Program-made: the position numbers and the translations under genes
Shown: piece after piece, positions 25,151-33,757 of the stretch
Position numbering within the stretch: the stretch's first letter is position 1
How the letters are laid out: each line of letters opens with the position of its first letter
The notes under the pieces: generated by a model
The model's input: only the letters and a program-made list of their open reading frames with translations
Told to the model about the DNA's origin: nothing
Database searches by the model: none
NCBI GenBank assembly: GCA_048499435.1
Contig: JASNZW010000002.1
Location: forward strand, 648,046-712,045
Reading direction: 5' to 3'
DNA from: DAOTWC01 sp048499435
GTDB lineage: Bacteria; Chloroflexota; Anaerolineae; Aggregatilineales; Phototrophicaceae
Length of the DNA stretch: 64,000 nt

Positions 25151-26008
25151 CTAAGCGCCCGCCGCCGGCCCGCTTAAACGCGCGGCCAGCCACGCGGCGA
25201 TGTCGTCCAGCACCTGCGCCTGCTCCGGCTCGTTGTGGATTTCGTGATACAGCCCAGGGTAAAGCTTCAGCGTCTTGTCGGCGCTGGCCGCCGCGCTGTA
25301 CAGCAGCTCGCTGCCGGAAGCCGGCGCGATTTTATCCGCCGCGCCGTGCAGAGCCAGCAGCGGCAGGCGCAGCTCGGCCAGCCGGCTGCGCGCCGGGCGC
25401 AGCGCTTGCAGGTAGGCGTAGCCCATCCCCGCTTTGATTTTTTCGGGGACGCAGTACGGGTCAGCCTGATAAGCGGCCACAACCGCCGGATCGCGCGAGA
25501 TGGCCGACAGGTGCAGGTCAACGACTGGCAGGTGCGGCGTCAGCGCGGCCAGCAGGCCCGCCGCCGTCACAAGCAGCGGCGGCACGATGGTGTCAATGAG
25601 CAGCGGCGCGCCCGACGACACAAAGCCGCTGAGCGCATCCTGGTGTTCCAGCGCGAACAGCGTGGACAGGAACGACCCCATGCTGTGCCCGTAGATAAAC
25701 GCGGGCAGGCCGGGGTGTTCGCGCTGCGCCAGCGCCAGGACCGGCAGCAGGTCGGCGGCGGCCTGGTGAAAGTCGGTGATGTAAACGCGCGGCTGGCCGG
25801 CGCTGCGCCCGTGCGTGCGGTGGTCGGGCGCGTAGACCGCGCAGCCGGCCTGTGTCAGGCGCCGGGCCACGTGCGGGTAGCGCCCGGCGTGTTCGGCGAC
25901 GCCGTGCACCAGCAGCACGATGCCCTGCGGCGTGTCATCCGGCAGCCAGACGGCGACGTGCAGCCGGAGGCCGTCGGCGGTGGTTACAGCGGCAGTTTGT
26001 TCGCGCAT
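25151..26008 (-). CDS. Alpha/beta hydrolase, monoacylglycerol-lipase-like
   Basis: Cytosolic serine hydrolase of the Hydrolase_4 (S33) group, 285 residues. The oxyanion segment is LLVHGVAEHAGRYPHVARRL, the second motif is APDHRTHGRSAGQPR, and the nucleophile elbow is IYGHSMGSFLSTLFALEH. The acid is likely in LLALHGAADKIAPASGSELL and the His in YPGLYHEIHNEPE. The order and motifs match monoacylglycerol lipases and lysophospholipases. It follows the S1 gene terminator with its own 5' region. Confidence 0.92.
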   Translation of the reverse strand: MREQTAAVTTADGLRLHVAVWLPDDTPQGIVLLVHGVAEHAGRYPHVARRLTQAGCAVYAPDHRTHGRSAGQPRVYITDFHQAAADLLPVLALAQREHPGLPAFIYGHSMGSFLSTLFALEHQDALSGFVSSGAPLLIDTIVPPLLVTAAGLLAALTPHLPVVDLHLSAISRDPAVVAAYQADPYCVPEKIKAGMGYAYLQALRPARSRLAELRLPLLALHGAADKIAPASGSELLYSAAASADKTLKLYPGLYHEIHNEPEQAQVLDDIAAWLAARLSGPAAGA

Positions 26009-26030
26009 CGTTAGAGGCCCTCGCTGGCTG

Positions 26031-26062
26031 CAATAAGCGAAAAAGCGCAGCGAACTGCGCTT
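26031..26062 (-). terminator. Rho-independent terminator of the S1-like gene
   Basis: Minus strand AAGCGCAG, UUCG tetraloop, CTGCGCTT, then TTTCGCTTATT. Perfect 8-bp stem with the very stable tetraloop. Confidence 0.85.
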
Positions 26063-26102
26063 AATCCTGTTTCTGTCTGGCGGCTAAAAACGGCTGGCCG
26101 CT

Positions 26103-27608
26103 TTAACCCCAGTCCATATCGAGATATTCCGCCGAGTTGACGCGCTTCAGGCTGAGGCCCAGGCGGCGGTTTTCGATGTCAATCTTGACCACGCGCAGCG
26201 TGAGCGTGTCGCCCTCGTTGACCACCTCTTTCGGGTGGTTCACGCGCTGGTCCGCCAGCTCAGAGATGTGCACCAGGCCCTCGATCTCCGGCGTGTCAAC
26301 CAGTTGGGCGAACGCGCCGAACTTGGTCAGCTTGGTGATGCGGCCCTGCACCAACTGGCCGATGGTGTACTGGCTGGCGACGGCGTCCCAGGGGTCCGCC
26401 TCGTGCTTTTTCATGCTCAGGCCGATGCGCTTGCGCACCGGGTCCACGCTGATTACCTCGACCTTCACCAACTGGCCCACCTTGACCACCTCGCGCGGGT
26501 GGGTGATGTGCTGCCAGGTGAGTTCGGTGAGGTGCACCAGCCCCTCGGCCCCGCCGATGTCCACGAACGCGCCGAAATCCACCAGGCTCACCACGCGCCC
26601 CTCGCGGGTCTGGCCGACCGCCAGGTCGCTGATGAGGCGCTCTTTGCGCGTCTCGCGCGATTCGCGGTCGGCGGCGCGCTCGGACAGGATCAGCCGGTTG
26701 CGGCTGCGGTCCACTTCCATCACCTTGATGGCGATCGGCTCTTTGACCATCCCGCTCCAGCGTTCCTCAGGCGTGCCGGCGTCCGCGCTCTGCCGGCGGT
26801 CAGGGCTGATCTGGCTTTGGGGGACAAAGCCGCGCAGCCGGCCAAACCGCACGATCAGGCCGCCTTTGTTGTAACCGGCAACGATGCTGTTATAAACCTG
26901 CTGCGACTGGCGGTATTCCTCCGCCTTCTCCCAGTCAAGCTCTTCCTCAGCCCGGTTGACTGACAGCAGCACGTTGCCGTTATGGTCATTGGGGTTAACC
27001 ACATACACTTTGATCTGCGCGCCCACCGTCAGCGTTTCGGTGGTTTCACGGCTCATGCGTTCCAGCTCGCGGCTGGGGATGATCCCCTCCGCTTTGCCGC
27101 CAATATCCACTGTGACCGCTGTCGGCGACGTGGCGACAACCGTGCCGTCCACGACATCGCCGCGCTTCAGGCCCGATTGGCTGACCTGCGCGGCTGCCTG
27201 TTCCATAATCTGGGCCGGCGCTTCGTCCGTTCCAGCGGGGGGTGCGGGTTCGCTTTCAGCGTCGGCTTCGCCTGTGTCGGCGGCTTCCGGGGCGGCGGCC
27301 TCAGCTTCGACGACGACGGCTTCGACGGCCTCTGGCGCGGCGTCAGCGTCAATGTCCTCGCCAAAGCGCACTTCCACGTCGTCGCTCATGCCTTCAGGCT
27401 CCGCAGGCGCTGCGTCAGCAGCCAGCGCGGCCTCAACCGCAGGCGCTTCGGCATCCGGGACAACGGGCTGGTCCATAGCGATGTTATCATCCTTTATTAC
27501 TGCCGCGCCGTCTGCGTCTTCATCCGCTGGCAAAGGCGACGGTGCGGCGTCCGGCGAGACCAGTTCCAGGTCTTCGGGACGGTCCGACCCTGTCATATTG
27601 GCATTCAT
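26103..27608 (-). CDS. rpsA: Ribosomal protein S1-like protein with four S1 domains
   Basis: RNA-binding protein of the S1 family, 501 residues. An acidic, Ala/Glu/Pro-rich low-complexity N-terminal region of about 145 residues precedes four S1 domains: one starting KRGDVVDGTVVATSPTAVTV, a divergent second (VAGYNKGGLIVRFGRLRGFV), a third (REGRVVSLVDFGAFVDIGGA) and a fourth (VQGRITKLTKFGAFAQLVDT). The third and fourth carry the canonical GAFV/GLVHISEL pattern. ATG at 27608 is preferred: GGGGAG lies 8 bases upstream, and the upstream extension would overlap the sppA end. It likely helps mRNA binding to the 30S subunit, though non-Gram-negative S1 homologues vary in role. Confidence 0.9.
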   Translation of the reverse strand: MNANMTGSDRPEDLELVSPDAAPSPLPADEDADGAAVIKDDNIAMDQPVVPDAEAPAVEAALAADAAPAEPEGMSDDVEVRFGEDIDADAAPEAVEAVVVEAEAAAPEAADTGEADAESEPAPPAGTDEAPAQIMEQAAAQVSQSGLKRGDVVDGTVVATSPTAVTVDIGGKAEGIIPSRELERMSRETTETLTVGAQIKVYVVNPNDHNGNVLLSVNRAEEELDWEKAEEYRQSQQVYNSIVAGYNKGGLIVRFGRLRGFVPQSQISPDRRQSADAGTPEERWSGMVKEPIAIKVMEVDRSRNRLILSERAADRESRETRKERLISDLAVGQTREGRVVSLVDFGAFVDIGGAEGLVHLTELTWQHITHPREVVKVGQLVKVEVISVDPVRKRIGLSMKKHEADPWDAVASQYTIGQLVQGRITKLTKFGAFAQLVDTPEIEGLVHISELADQRVNHPKEVVNEGDTLTLRVVKIDIENRRLGLSLKRVNSAEYLDMDWG

Positions 27609-27645
27609 GCGAATCACTCCCCGAACACGGTGGGTACGCCAGCCG

Positions 27646-27673
27646 ATTATACCGACAGCGTAAGGAAAATCAA
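27646..27673 (-). promoter_or_regulatory. Promoter of the S1-like gene
   Basis: Minus strand TTGATT (27673-27668), 16-bp spacer, perfect TATAAT (27651-27646), about 38 bp before the ATG. Confidence 0.75.
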
Positions 27674-27703
27674 ATTGCAAATCCAAGCTGGCGCGGCGCC
27701 GCC

Positions 27704-29413
27704 TTATTCCAGCCGCAGCGGCAGCAGACACAGCGCCGCGCCGCTGGCCAGCGTCCGAAACGCGCCGGCGGCATGGCGCAGCCCGGCGGCGGGGTCAGCG
27801 GCCTGCCGCGCCTGCGGGCCAAGCGGCTGGTCCGGTTTATCGTCCAGCAGGTAGACCGGGGCGGTCTCTGGCAGGCCGGCCAGCGCGCGCGCCCGCGCCA
27901 CCGCCGCTTTGAGGTCGCCCAGCTCATCCACCAGGCCATGCGCGAGCGCCTGCTGCCCGGTCCACACGCGCCCGCCGCCGACCGCGTCCACCGCCGCGAT
28001 CGTCAGGCGGCGGCTGGCGGCCACGCGCTCGACGAACAGGCGGTAGGTGTCCTCAACGCTCTGGCGCATGACGGCGCGCTGCGCGTCGGTGAAGGGCGCG
28101 CCGTCGCTCATCAGCGCCGCGTTGGCCCCGCGCGTAAACTCCAGCCGGTTAACGCCGAAGCGCTCGAAAGCGCCGCGCGTGACCGCTTTGGCCAGCACCA
28201 CGCCGATTGAGCCGGTGATCGTGCCCGGCTGGGCCACGATCCACTGCGCTGGCGTGGCGATGTAATAGCCGCCAGAGGCCGCCAGCGCGTTGCAGTACGC
28301 CACCAGCGGGCGGTCGCGCGCCAGCTCGTCCAGCGCCGCCGCCATCGCCTCAGACGCCGCCGCCGACCCGCCGCCGCTGTCGATCCACAGCACCACCGCT
28401 TTCGCCTGTTCGTCCGCCAGCAGCGCGCGCGCCTGCTGCACCACCGTCAGGTCGCCCAGGCGGCCTTCGTCGAGCAGGGGCAGGGGCAGCGGCAGGCCGT
28501 CGGGCGCGCCGGCGCTTTCGCCCGGCACGATCATGCCGGTCAGCGGCAGCACCGCCACGTACCCGCTGCCGGCCTGGGCGCGCCAGCGCCGGAACAGGCA
28601 CGGCCCCGCCTGTTCCCACGACAGCAGCGCGTCCAGGCCCAGATGCGCCGGCAGCGCTTCCTCATTCAGCACCGCGTCCACATAACCGGCGGCCAGCGCC
28701 GCCGCCGCCGTGTAGGGCGCGCCGTCAATCAGGGCGCTGGCGGCGTCACGGGCGATGCCGCGCCCGCTGGCGATACCCTCCAGCAGCATGTCGTAGCGTG
28801 CGTCCAGCAGCCACTCAAGCTGCTGCTGCCCTTCGGGCGAGATCGTCCCGCGCGAGAACGAATCGAGCGCGCCTTTAAACGGCGTGATGGCGACTACATC
28901 GAGCCGAACGCCGAGCCTGTCGAGCGTGTGTTTGAGAAAGACCGGGTTCGCCACCAGCCCCAGCGCCATCAGCGCGCCGCCCGGCTGCAAAATGATCTCG
29001 TCGCAGGCCGCGGCCAGGTAGTAGGTCGCGTTGTCGTAGTCCTGCGCGTAGCACACGACGCGCTTGCCGCGCTGGCGCAGGCGCTGCACGCTGGCGCGCA
29101 GCGTTTGCAGGTCCGCCAGCGCCAGGTTCAGGCCGCGCAGGTGCAGCACCACGAGGCGCGCGCGCGGGTCAGCGCCGAGCTGTTCAAAACGCTCGTCAAG
29201 CTCGGCCAGGCTGAGGGGCGGCGCGCCCAGCAGCCGCCGCAGCAGCCAGCTTCTGCTTTCCGGCAGGGCGGGCAGGTCCGGGGGCAGCGTCAGCACGATG
29301 CCGTCCAGATCGTGATGCCGCCGCCGCCAGCCGTTGCGCAGGTTGTGCCAGACGTAGCGCAGCCCGCGAACGGGGTTCAGCGCGCGCAGGATACGGTTGA
29401 TTCGCTTACGCAT
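27704..29413 (-). CDS. sppA: Signal peptide peptidase SppA, 67K type
   Basis: Membrane-associated S49 serine peptidase that digests cleaved signal peptides. 569 residues with the duplicated SppA fold of the long form. The catalytic dyad can be placed as Lys180 (in AITPFKGALDSF) and Ser380 (in NALAASGGYYIA); the 200-residue spacing is the same as K209/S409 in the E. coli enzyme. The nucleophile is followed by QPGTITGSIGVV, the oxyanion segment. The N-terminus is basic with no strong transmembrane helix, so membrane association may be peripheral. AGAGG lies 6 bases before the ATG; TACAAT at 29441-29446 (minus) is a likely -10. Confidence 0.93.
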   Translation of the reverse strand: MRKRINRILRALNPVRGLRYVWHNLRNGWRRRHHDLDGIVLTLPPDLPALPESRSWLLRRLLGAPPLSLAELDERFEQLGADPRARLVVLHLRGLNLALADLQTLRASVQRLRQRGKRVVCYAQDYDNATYYLAAACDEIILQPGGALMALGLVANPVFLKHTLDRLGVRLDVVAITPFKGALDSFSRGTISPEGQQQLEWLLDARYDMLLEGIASGRGIARDAASALIDGAPYTAAAALAAGYVDAVLNEEALPAHLGLDALLSWEQAGPCLFRRWRAQAGSGYVAVLPLTGMIVPGESAGAPDGLPLPLPLLDEGRLGDLTVVQQARALLADEQAKAVVLWIDSGGGSAAASEAMAAALDELARDRPLVAYCNALAASGGYYIATPAQWIVAQPGTITGSIGVVLAKAVTRGAFERFGVNRLEFTRGANAALMSDGAPFTDAQRAVMRQSVEDTYRLFVERVAASRRLTIAAVDAVGGGRVWTGQQALAHGLVDELGDLKAAVARARALAGLPETAPVYLLDDKPDQPLGPQARQAADPAAGLRHAAGAFRTLASGAALCLLPLRLE

Positions 29414-29440
29414 TAAGGCCTCTGCAATTCGATTTATGCT

Positions 29441-29478
29441 ATTGTAAGTGTAGCGGCGGCCGCTGGAACGCCGCCGCT
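29441..29478. promoter_or_regulatory. Divergent sppA / sensor-kinase control region
   Basis: Contains TACAAT on the minus strand (29446-29441) for sppA and a 9-bp inverted repeat AGCGGCGGC (29452-29460) / GCCGCCGCT (29470-29478) between the two divergent genes. The repeat could be an operator or a chance product of high G+C. Confidence 0.35.
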
Positions 29479-29516
29479 GTGTATTCTACCGTGTTCCCGC
29501 TGTGCAGGAGAGCCGG

Positions 29517-32093
29517 GTGAGCGCAGAGACGAAGGCGGGCACGCATCGCCTGGTGGCCTTGTGGCACACGCTGACAGAGCCGTCAGCCGCTATCAGCGGC
29601 TCAGAGCCGCGCCGGCAGGCGCGCCTGCTGAGCAAGCTGGCGCTGAGCCTGGGCATATTAGCGACCGCGATCAACCTTGTCAACGCCGCCATCAACCCGG
29701 CCCCTAACCACACGGTTACGCTGGTCTTTGCGGCTGGTATCCTTGTTGTGGGCGCGCTCGTTTACGCGCTGGCGCACACCCGCCTGTACCTGCACGGCGT
29801 GACGCTGGCGCTGATCGTCTTTACAGCCGGCCTGCTGCTCCAGTTCGCCCTCATCGGGCCTGCCGTGATCAACCTGCTCTATTACCTGCTCATCCCGCTG
29901 GCGCTGTCCCTGCTGGTGTTCTCGCGGCGGCTGGCGCTGGCGCTGCTTGTCGCGCTGAGCGCCGCCGCCGTGCTGATCGCCAGCCTGCGCGGCATCCCGC
30001 TTTTTGCGCTTTCGGCGAACCCGCTTGGCTTCCTGCTCATCATGATGGCGCTGCTGTATACCGTGCGGCGCTACCTGGACGAGCGCGAAGGCGAGCGCCG
30101 CGCTCAACTGGCGGAGCGCGAGCAGAATTACCGGCTGCTGACCCAATTGATCACTGACTACGCCTACGGCTTCAAATATGAGGATGGCCGCTGGCTGCTG
30201 GACTGGGGTTCGGTTGATTTCGCGGCGATGGCCGGTTACAGCAGTGACGAGCTGGCGGCGGGCGGCTGGCGGATCGTCGTCCACCCGGACGACCGGCCGA
30301 TAGCGGCCGCGCGGATAGCCCAATTAGAGGCGGGCGAGCCGGTTGTCAGCGAATTTCGCGTCCAGAACCAGCAGGGCGAGATCGTTTGGATTCACGACCA
30401 CGCGCACCCGGTGCGCGACAGCCAGGGCCAGATCACGCGGGTGGTGGGCGCGGCCACCGATATCACCGCGCGCAAAAACGCCGAACAGGCCGAGCGCGAA
30501 CAGCGGCTGCTGGCCGAGGCGCTCAGCGCCGCCGCCGCCAGCATCGCCCAGTCGCTTGATCTTGACGACGTGCTGGACAGCATTCTCACCGCGCTGGGGC
30601 GCGTTGTGCCTTACGACGCGGCTTCGATCATGCTGATCGAGGACGAAACAGCCGTTGTCGCCCGCCACCAGGGTTTCACCTTTTCCGACCAGGAAAGTTT
30701 CCTGCAGTCGCACCGCTTTCCGCTGCAGGCCACCGCGTCGCTGCGCGATGTCTATGAGCGCGGGCAGGCCGTGCTTGTCGCAGAGACCGCCGCTTACCCC
30801 GGCTGGGTGCGCCAGCCGATAACCAGCTGGATCGCATCGTGGATCGGCGCGCCTATTCGCTCAGGCGACGCCGTTATCGGTTTCCTCAATGTGGACAGCC
30901 GCGAGCCGGGGCACTTCACCGGCCAGCACGCCAACCGCCTGCAAATGTTCGCCGACCAGTGCAGCGCGGCTGTGCGCAACGCGCAGTTGTACCAGACTGT
31001 GCGCCAGCAGGCGGCTGATCTGGAGCGCCGGGTGGCGGCCCGCACCGCCGAGCTGGAACAGGAACGGCGGGAACTGGTCGCCATTCTCGATTCGATGGGC
31101 GAAGGCATGTGCTACATCGAAAACGGCTGCATCCGCTACGCCAACCGCGCCCTGCTTGAGATGACCGGCTTTGCGCTGGCTGAGCTGATTAACCTGCCGT
31201 TGAGCGCGCTGGTCGCCGACTCCGACCGGATCGATGTCGCCGACGTAGACGCTGCGCTGCACGAAAACCGCGTCTGGCGCGCTGAGCTGCTGCTGCGCAC
31301 CAGCGGCGCCGCGCTGCTGGAAACCGGCATCACGGTGGCCCCGTTGAGCGCGGACGGCGCGGCCGTGCCGGGCGCGGTGGCCATTATGCGCGACATCAGC
31401 CTGGAGAAAAACCTTCAGCGCCAGAAAAGCCGCTTTATCTCGACGGCCTCGCACGAGCTGCGCACGCCGATCACCAACCTCAACACGCGCATGTACCTGA
31501 TCCAGCGCGACCCCTCGCGCATGACCGAACACCTGATGGTTATCGCCGACGTGGTGGAGCGCATGCGCGGCCTCAGCGAGAACCTGCTGAACCTGGCGCA
31601 GCTAGAGCATGGGACGATCGCGCTCGACCGGCAGCCAGCGTCCCTGCAGGGCCTGGCGGCCGCCGTCGCGCGGGTGCAGCAGGCGGAGGCTGAGCTGAAA
31701 GGCGTGACGCTGACGCTGCGCCTGACGCCTGATGCCCCGCTGCTGGTCAGCGTGGACATTGGCCGCATCACGCAGGTGCTGACCAATCTGGTCATTAACG
31801 CCATCAATTACACGCCGCCCAACGGGCAGGTCGTTATCGAAACCGCGCGGCTGGATGGCCAGAGCGCGGGCGTCCGCGTGATAGATACCGGCGTGGGCAT
31901 CGCGCCGGAATACCTGACGCAGGTGTTCGAGCCGTTTTTCCGCATTCAGGGCGGGACAGTGCGGGGAACCGGGCTGGGGCTGAGCATCGCCTATGAGGTG
32001 GTGCTGCTGCACGGCGGCGAGATCACCGTGACCAGCGAGCCAGGGCGTGGAAGCTGCTTTACGGTGCGGCTTCCGCTGGCAGACGCGGGTTGA
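29517..32093 (+). CDS. Membrane sensor histidine kinase with PAS-GAF-PAS
   Basis: Hybrid-free sensor kinase of 858 residues. About six hydrophobic segments (residues roughly 45-185) form the membrane domain, then PAS (about 204-324, ending VVGAATDITARKNAEQA), GAF (about 330-495), a coiled linker DLERRVAARTAELEQERREL, a second PAS (about 515-632), HisKA with phospho-acceptor His646 in STASHELRTPITNL, and HATPase with the N box LVINAINYTP, DTGVGIAPEY and GTGLGLSIAYE. GTG at 29517 is preferred to 29502 because AGGAGAG is correctly spaced. No response regulator is adjacent; a NarL-type regulator lies at 38951 but is degenerate. Confidence 0.95.
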   Translation: MSAETKAGTHRLVALWHTLTEPSAAISGSEPRRQARLLSKLALSLGILATAINLVNAAINPAPNHTVTLVFAAGILVVGALVYALAHTRLYLHGVTLALIVFTAGLLLQFALIGPAVINLLYYLLIPLALSLLVFSRRLALALLVALSAAAVLIASLRGIPLFALSANPLGFLLIMMALLYTVRRYLDEREGERRAQLAEREQNYRLLTQLITDYAYGFKYEDGRWLLDWGSVDFAAMAGYSSDELAAGGWRIVVHPDDRPIAAARIAQLEAGEPVVSEFRVQNQQGEIVWIHDHAHPVRDSQGQITRVVGAATDITARKNAEQAEREQRLLAEALSAAAASIAQSLDLDDVLDSILTALGRVVPYDAASIMLIEDETAVVARHQGFTFSDQESFLQSHRFPLQATASLRDVYERGQAVLVAETAAYPGWVRQPITSWIASWIGAPIRSGDAVIGFLNVDSREPGHFTGQHANRLQMFADQCSAAVRNAQLYQTVRQQAADLERRVAARTAELEQERRELVAILDSMGEGMCYIENGCIRYANRALLEMTGFALAELINLPLSALVADSDRIDVADVDAALHENRVWRAELLLRTSGAALLETGITVAPLSADGAAVPGAVAIMRDISLEKNLQRQKSRFISTASHELRTPITNLNTRMYLIQRDPSRMTEHLMVIADVVERMRGLSENLLNLAQLEHGTIALDRQPASLQGLAAAVARVQQAEAELKGVTLTLRLTPDAPLLVSVDIGRITQVLTNLVINAINYTPPNGQVVIETARLDGQSAGVRVIDTGVGIAPEYLTQVFEPFFRIQGGTVRGTGLGLSIAYEVVLLHGGEITVTSEPGRGSCFTVRLPLADAG

Positions 32094-32118
32094 GCCAGCG
32101 GTCCGATTCAGCTATACT
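32090..32118 (+). promoter_or_regulatory. Promoter of the Roadblock gene
   Basis: TTGAGC (32090-32095, overlapping the kinase stop), 17-bp spacer, TATACT (32113-32118). Confidence 0.65.
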
Positions 32119-32191
32119 TTTAACAGCGCGCCGGCCTGGGCAGGTGGGCATACCGTTCTGGCGCTTCAGATCGCATAGAAAAGGCTTTTCT

Positions 32192-32593
32192 ATGGCTCAG
32201 CAGTTTCGCGATGAAAAGCTGGAGAGCGCACTCAAACAGCTTCACGTCGCCGTTAACGGCGTTAAGGCGTCAGTGATTGTAAACGTTGACGGCCTGCTGG
32301 TGGCGGCTTTTCCGCCCGGCGACGAGGACAACCCCCACGAGAACCCCACCAGCAGCCCGCAGGTCGCGGCGATGTCGGCTACCCTGATTGGCCTGGCGGA
32401 GCGCACGCTGGGGCGGCTGGCGCAGGGTGACCTGGAACGCCTGCTGATGGAAGCTGAAGATGGCGTGATGGTGGTGTACCCGGCGGGGCGCGCGTCGCTG
32501 GCGGTGCTGGTGGAGAAGGACGCGCGCATCGCGCACGTGCTGTTCGCCGCTAAAAAGGCCGCCGCTGAAGTGGCCGAAATCCTCAGCAGCTAG
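32192..32593 (+). CDS. Roadblock/LC7-domain protein
   Basis: A 133-residue single-domain protein of the Roadblock/LC7 (MglB-like) family: KLESALKQLHVAVNGVKASV, then VNVDGLLVAAFPPGDEDN, AMSATLIGLAERTLGRLAQG and a VLVEKDARIAHVLFAAKKAA C-terminus. Such proteins dimerise and act on small Ras-like GTPases of the MglA type; no GTPase gene is in the window. ATG at 32192 with AAAAGG 8 bases upstream. It has its own promoter after the sensor kinase, and a convergent FHA gene follows. Confidence 0.88.
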   Translation: MAQQFRDEKLESALKQLHVAVNGVKASVIVNVDGLLVAAFPPGDEDNPHENPTSSPQVAAMSATLIGLAERTLGRLAQGDLERLLMEAEDGVMVVYPAGRASLAVLVEKDARIAHVLFAAKKAAAEVAEILSS

Positions 32594-32617
32594 GCCGCGC
32601 CGCCGGCTGGCAGCCCC

Positions 32618-33583
32618 TCAGGCGCGCGGTTTGCTGGGGCCAGCCTGGAAGAACAGCCGCAGAATCATTTGCCCCAGGCGGATCTCGTCGCCGTCGCGCA
32701 CCGGGTAGGGCCGGTGCGGGCTGAGGCGCGAGCCGTTCAGGAACGTGCCGTTGCTGCTGCCCATATCCCACAGGTTGATCTGGTTGTCGGCCAGCTTGAG
32801 CGAGGCGTGTTTGCGGCTGACGCCCATGCGATAGCCGGCATACGGCGTGAGGTCCACCTCTGGCGTAACCCCAGTGGTCGGGTCGCGGCGGCCCAGAATC
32901 ATATCCTGCGACTGCGGCTTGAGCAGGATGGGCGTTGCGCCGCCTTCGATCTCGATCCGCAGTGTCATGGCGGCGTCAAAGACGCCGCTGCCGGCGGTGC
33001 GGATTGCGCGCACTTCGGCGCTGTCCAGCAGCGCCGCCGGGCTGGCCGCCGCGCCCGCGCTCTGCTTATCAGTGGACAGTTTGTCGGTGGACGGTTTGCC
33101 GGTGGGCGGCTGGCTGGCGGGCGGCCCGTCAGCGGGTAGTTTGCCGGTGGACGGTTTCCCGGCAGCCGCCCTTTCCGCTTCAGCTTCGCGCAGGTCGCGC
33201 GTGCCCAGGGCGGCCTGCTGGCCGGTGGCCAGGTTCGTGCCGCAGTTATCGCACAGCAGCGTGCCGGGGCGGTTGCGGTGGGCGCAGGTCGGGCAGACGC
33301 GCAGCGCGGCCGGGTCGGTGGTGGCGCTGACCCGCCCGCGCGCCAGCGAGCCGGTGTCGGGCAGCGCGTGGTTGAGCGCTTCGTCCAGGTGCGCCGCTGA
33401 CACGGCGGTCAGCCCGGCCGCTTTTTCGGAATTGCGCCTGAGCCGATCAATGATAAAGTCAGCATACCAGGCCGGCCAGTTGCTGTCGGGCGCGCCGAGC
33501 GTTTTCTCGTAAGCGTTGTGCGCCTGCTCCGCTTCTTTAAGCAGCGCGGCCAATTCCTGTGATGTGAGGGTCTTTGCGTCCAT
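32618..33583 (-). CDS. Zinc-ribbon and FHA-domain protein
   Basis: 321 residues. An N-terminal helical domain with a conserved-looking SNWPAWYADFIIDRLRR segment, a zinc ribbon CPTCAHRNRPGTLLCDNCG near residues 95-115, a Lys/Pro/Ser/Thr-rich linker of near-repeats (GKPSTGKL, GKPSTDKLSTDK), and a C-terminal FHA domain with the phosphothreonine-binding motifs LGRRD, GVSRKHASL and DMGSSNGTFLNG. FHA modules bind phosphothreonine, but no Ser/Thr kinase gene is in the window. The Thr-rich linker itself could be a target. ATG at 33583. Confidence 0.92.
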   Translation of the reverse strand: MDAKTLTSQELAALLKEAEQAHNAYEKTLGAPDSNWPAWYADFIIDRLRRNSEKAAGLTAVSAAHLDEALNHALPDTGSLARGRVSATTDPAALRVCPTCAHRNRPGTLLCDNCGTNLATGQQAALGTRDLREAEAERAAAGKPSTGKLPADGPPASQPPTGKPSTDKLSTDKQSAGAAASPAALLDSAEVRAIRTAGSGVFDAAMTLRIEIEGGATPILLKPQSQDMILGRRDPTTGVTPEVDLTPYAGYRMGVSRKHASLKLADNQINLWDMGSSNGTFLNGSRLSPHRPYPVRDGDEIRLGQMILRLFFQAGPSKPRA

Positions 33584-33757
33584 GCTCTCTCAGATCGTAT
33601 GGCGAGCAAGCGGTCCGACTGGCGGGCGGAATCTCGCCGCACAGCGATCATTCAATGTCATAATACACTATATGTCCATTGTACAGCGGTGTAAACTGGC
33701 GGCGCAAGTTACAAGAAGTTTCGGGCGCGCCCGGCTTAGCGGCGGCGCGGCTGGCTG
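33584..33757. other. Divergent intergenic region between FHA and GT39 genes
   Basis: An A+T-richer gap carrying several TATA-like elements in both directions (TATAGT and TATTAT on the minus strand around 33662-33672; TTGTAC near 33679). Individual promoters cannot be resolved with confidence. Confidence 0.35.

Noticed and set aside
33060..33170. Short tandem repeats as a possible CRISPR or VNTR
   Set aside because: They are coding repeats for the Lys/Pro/Ser/Thr linker of the FHA protein and are imperfect; no spacers.
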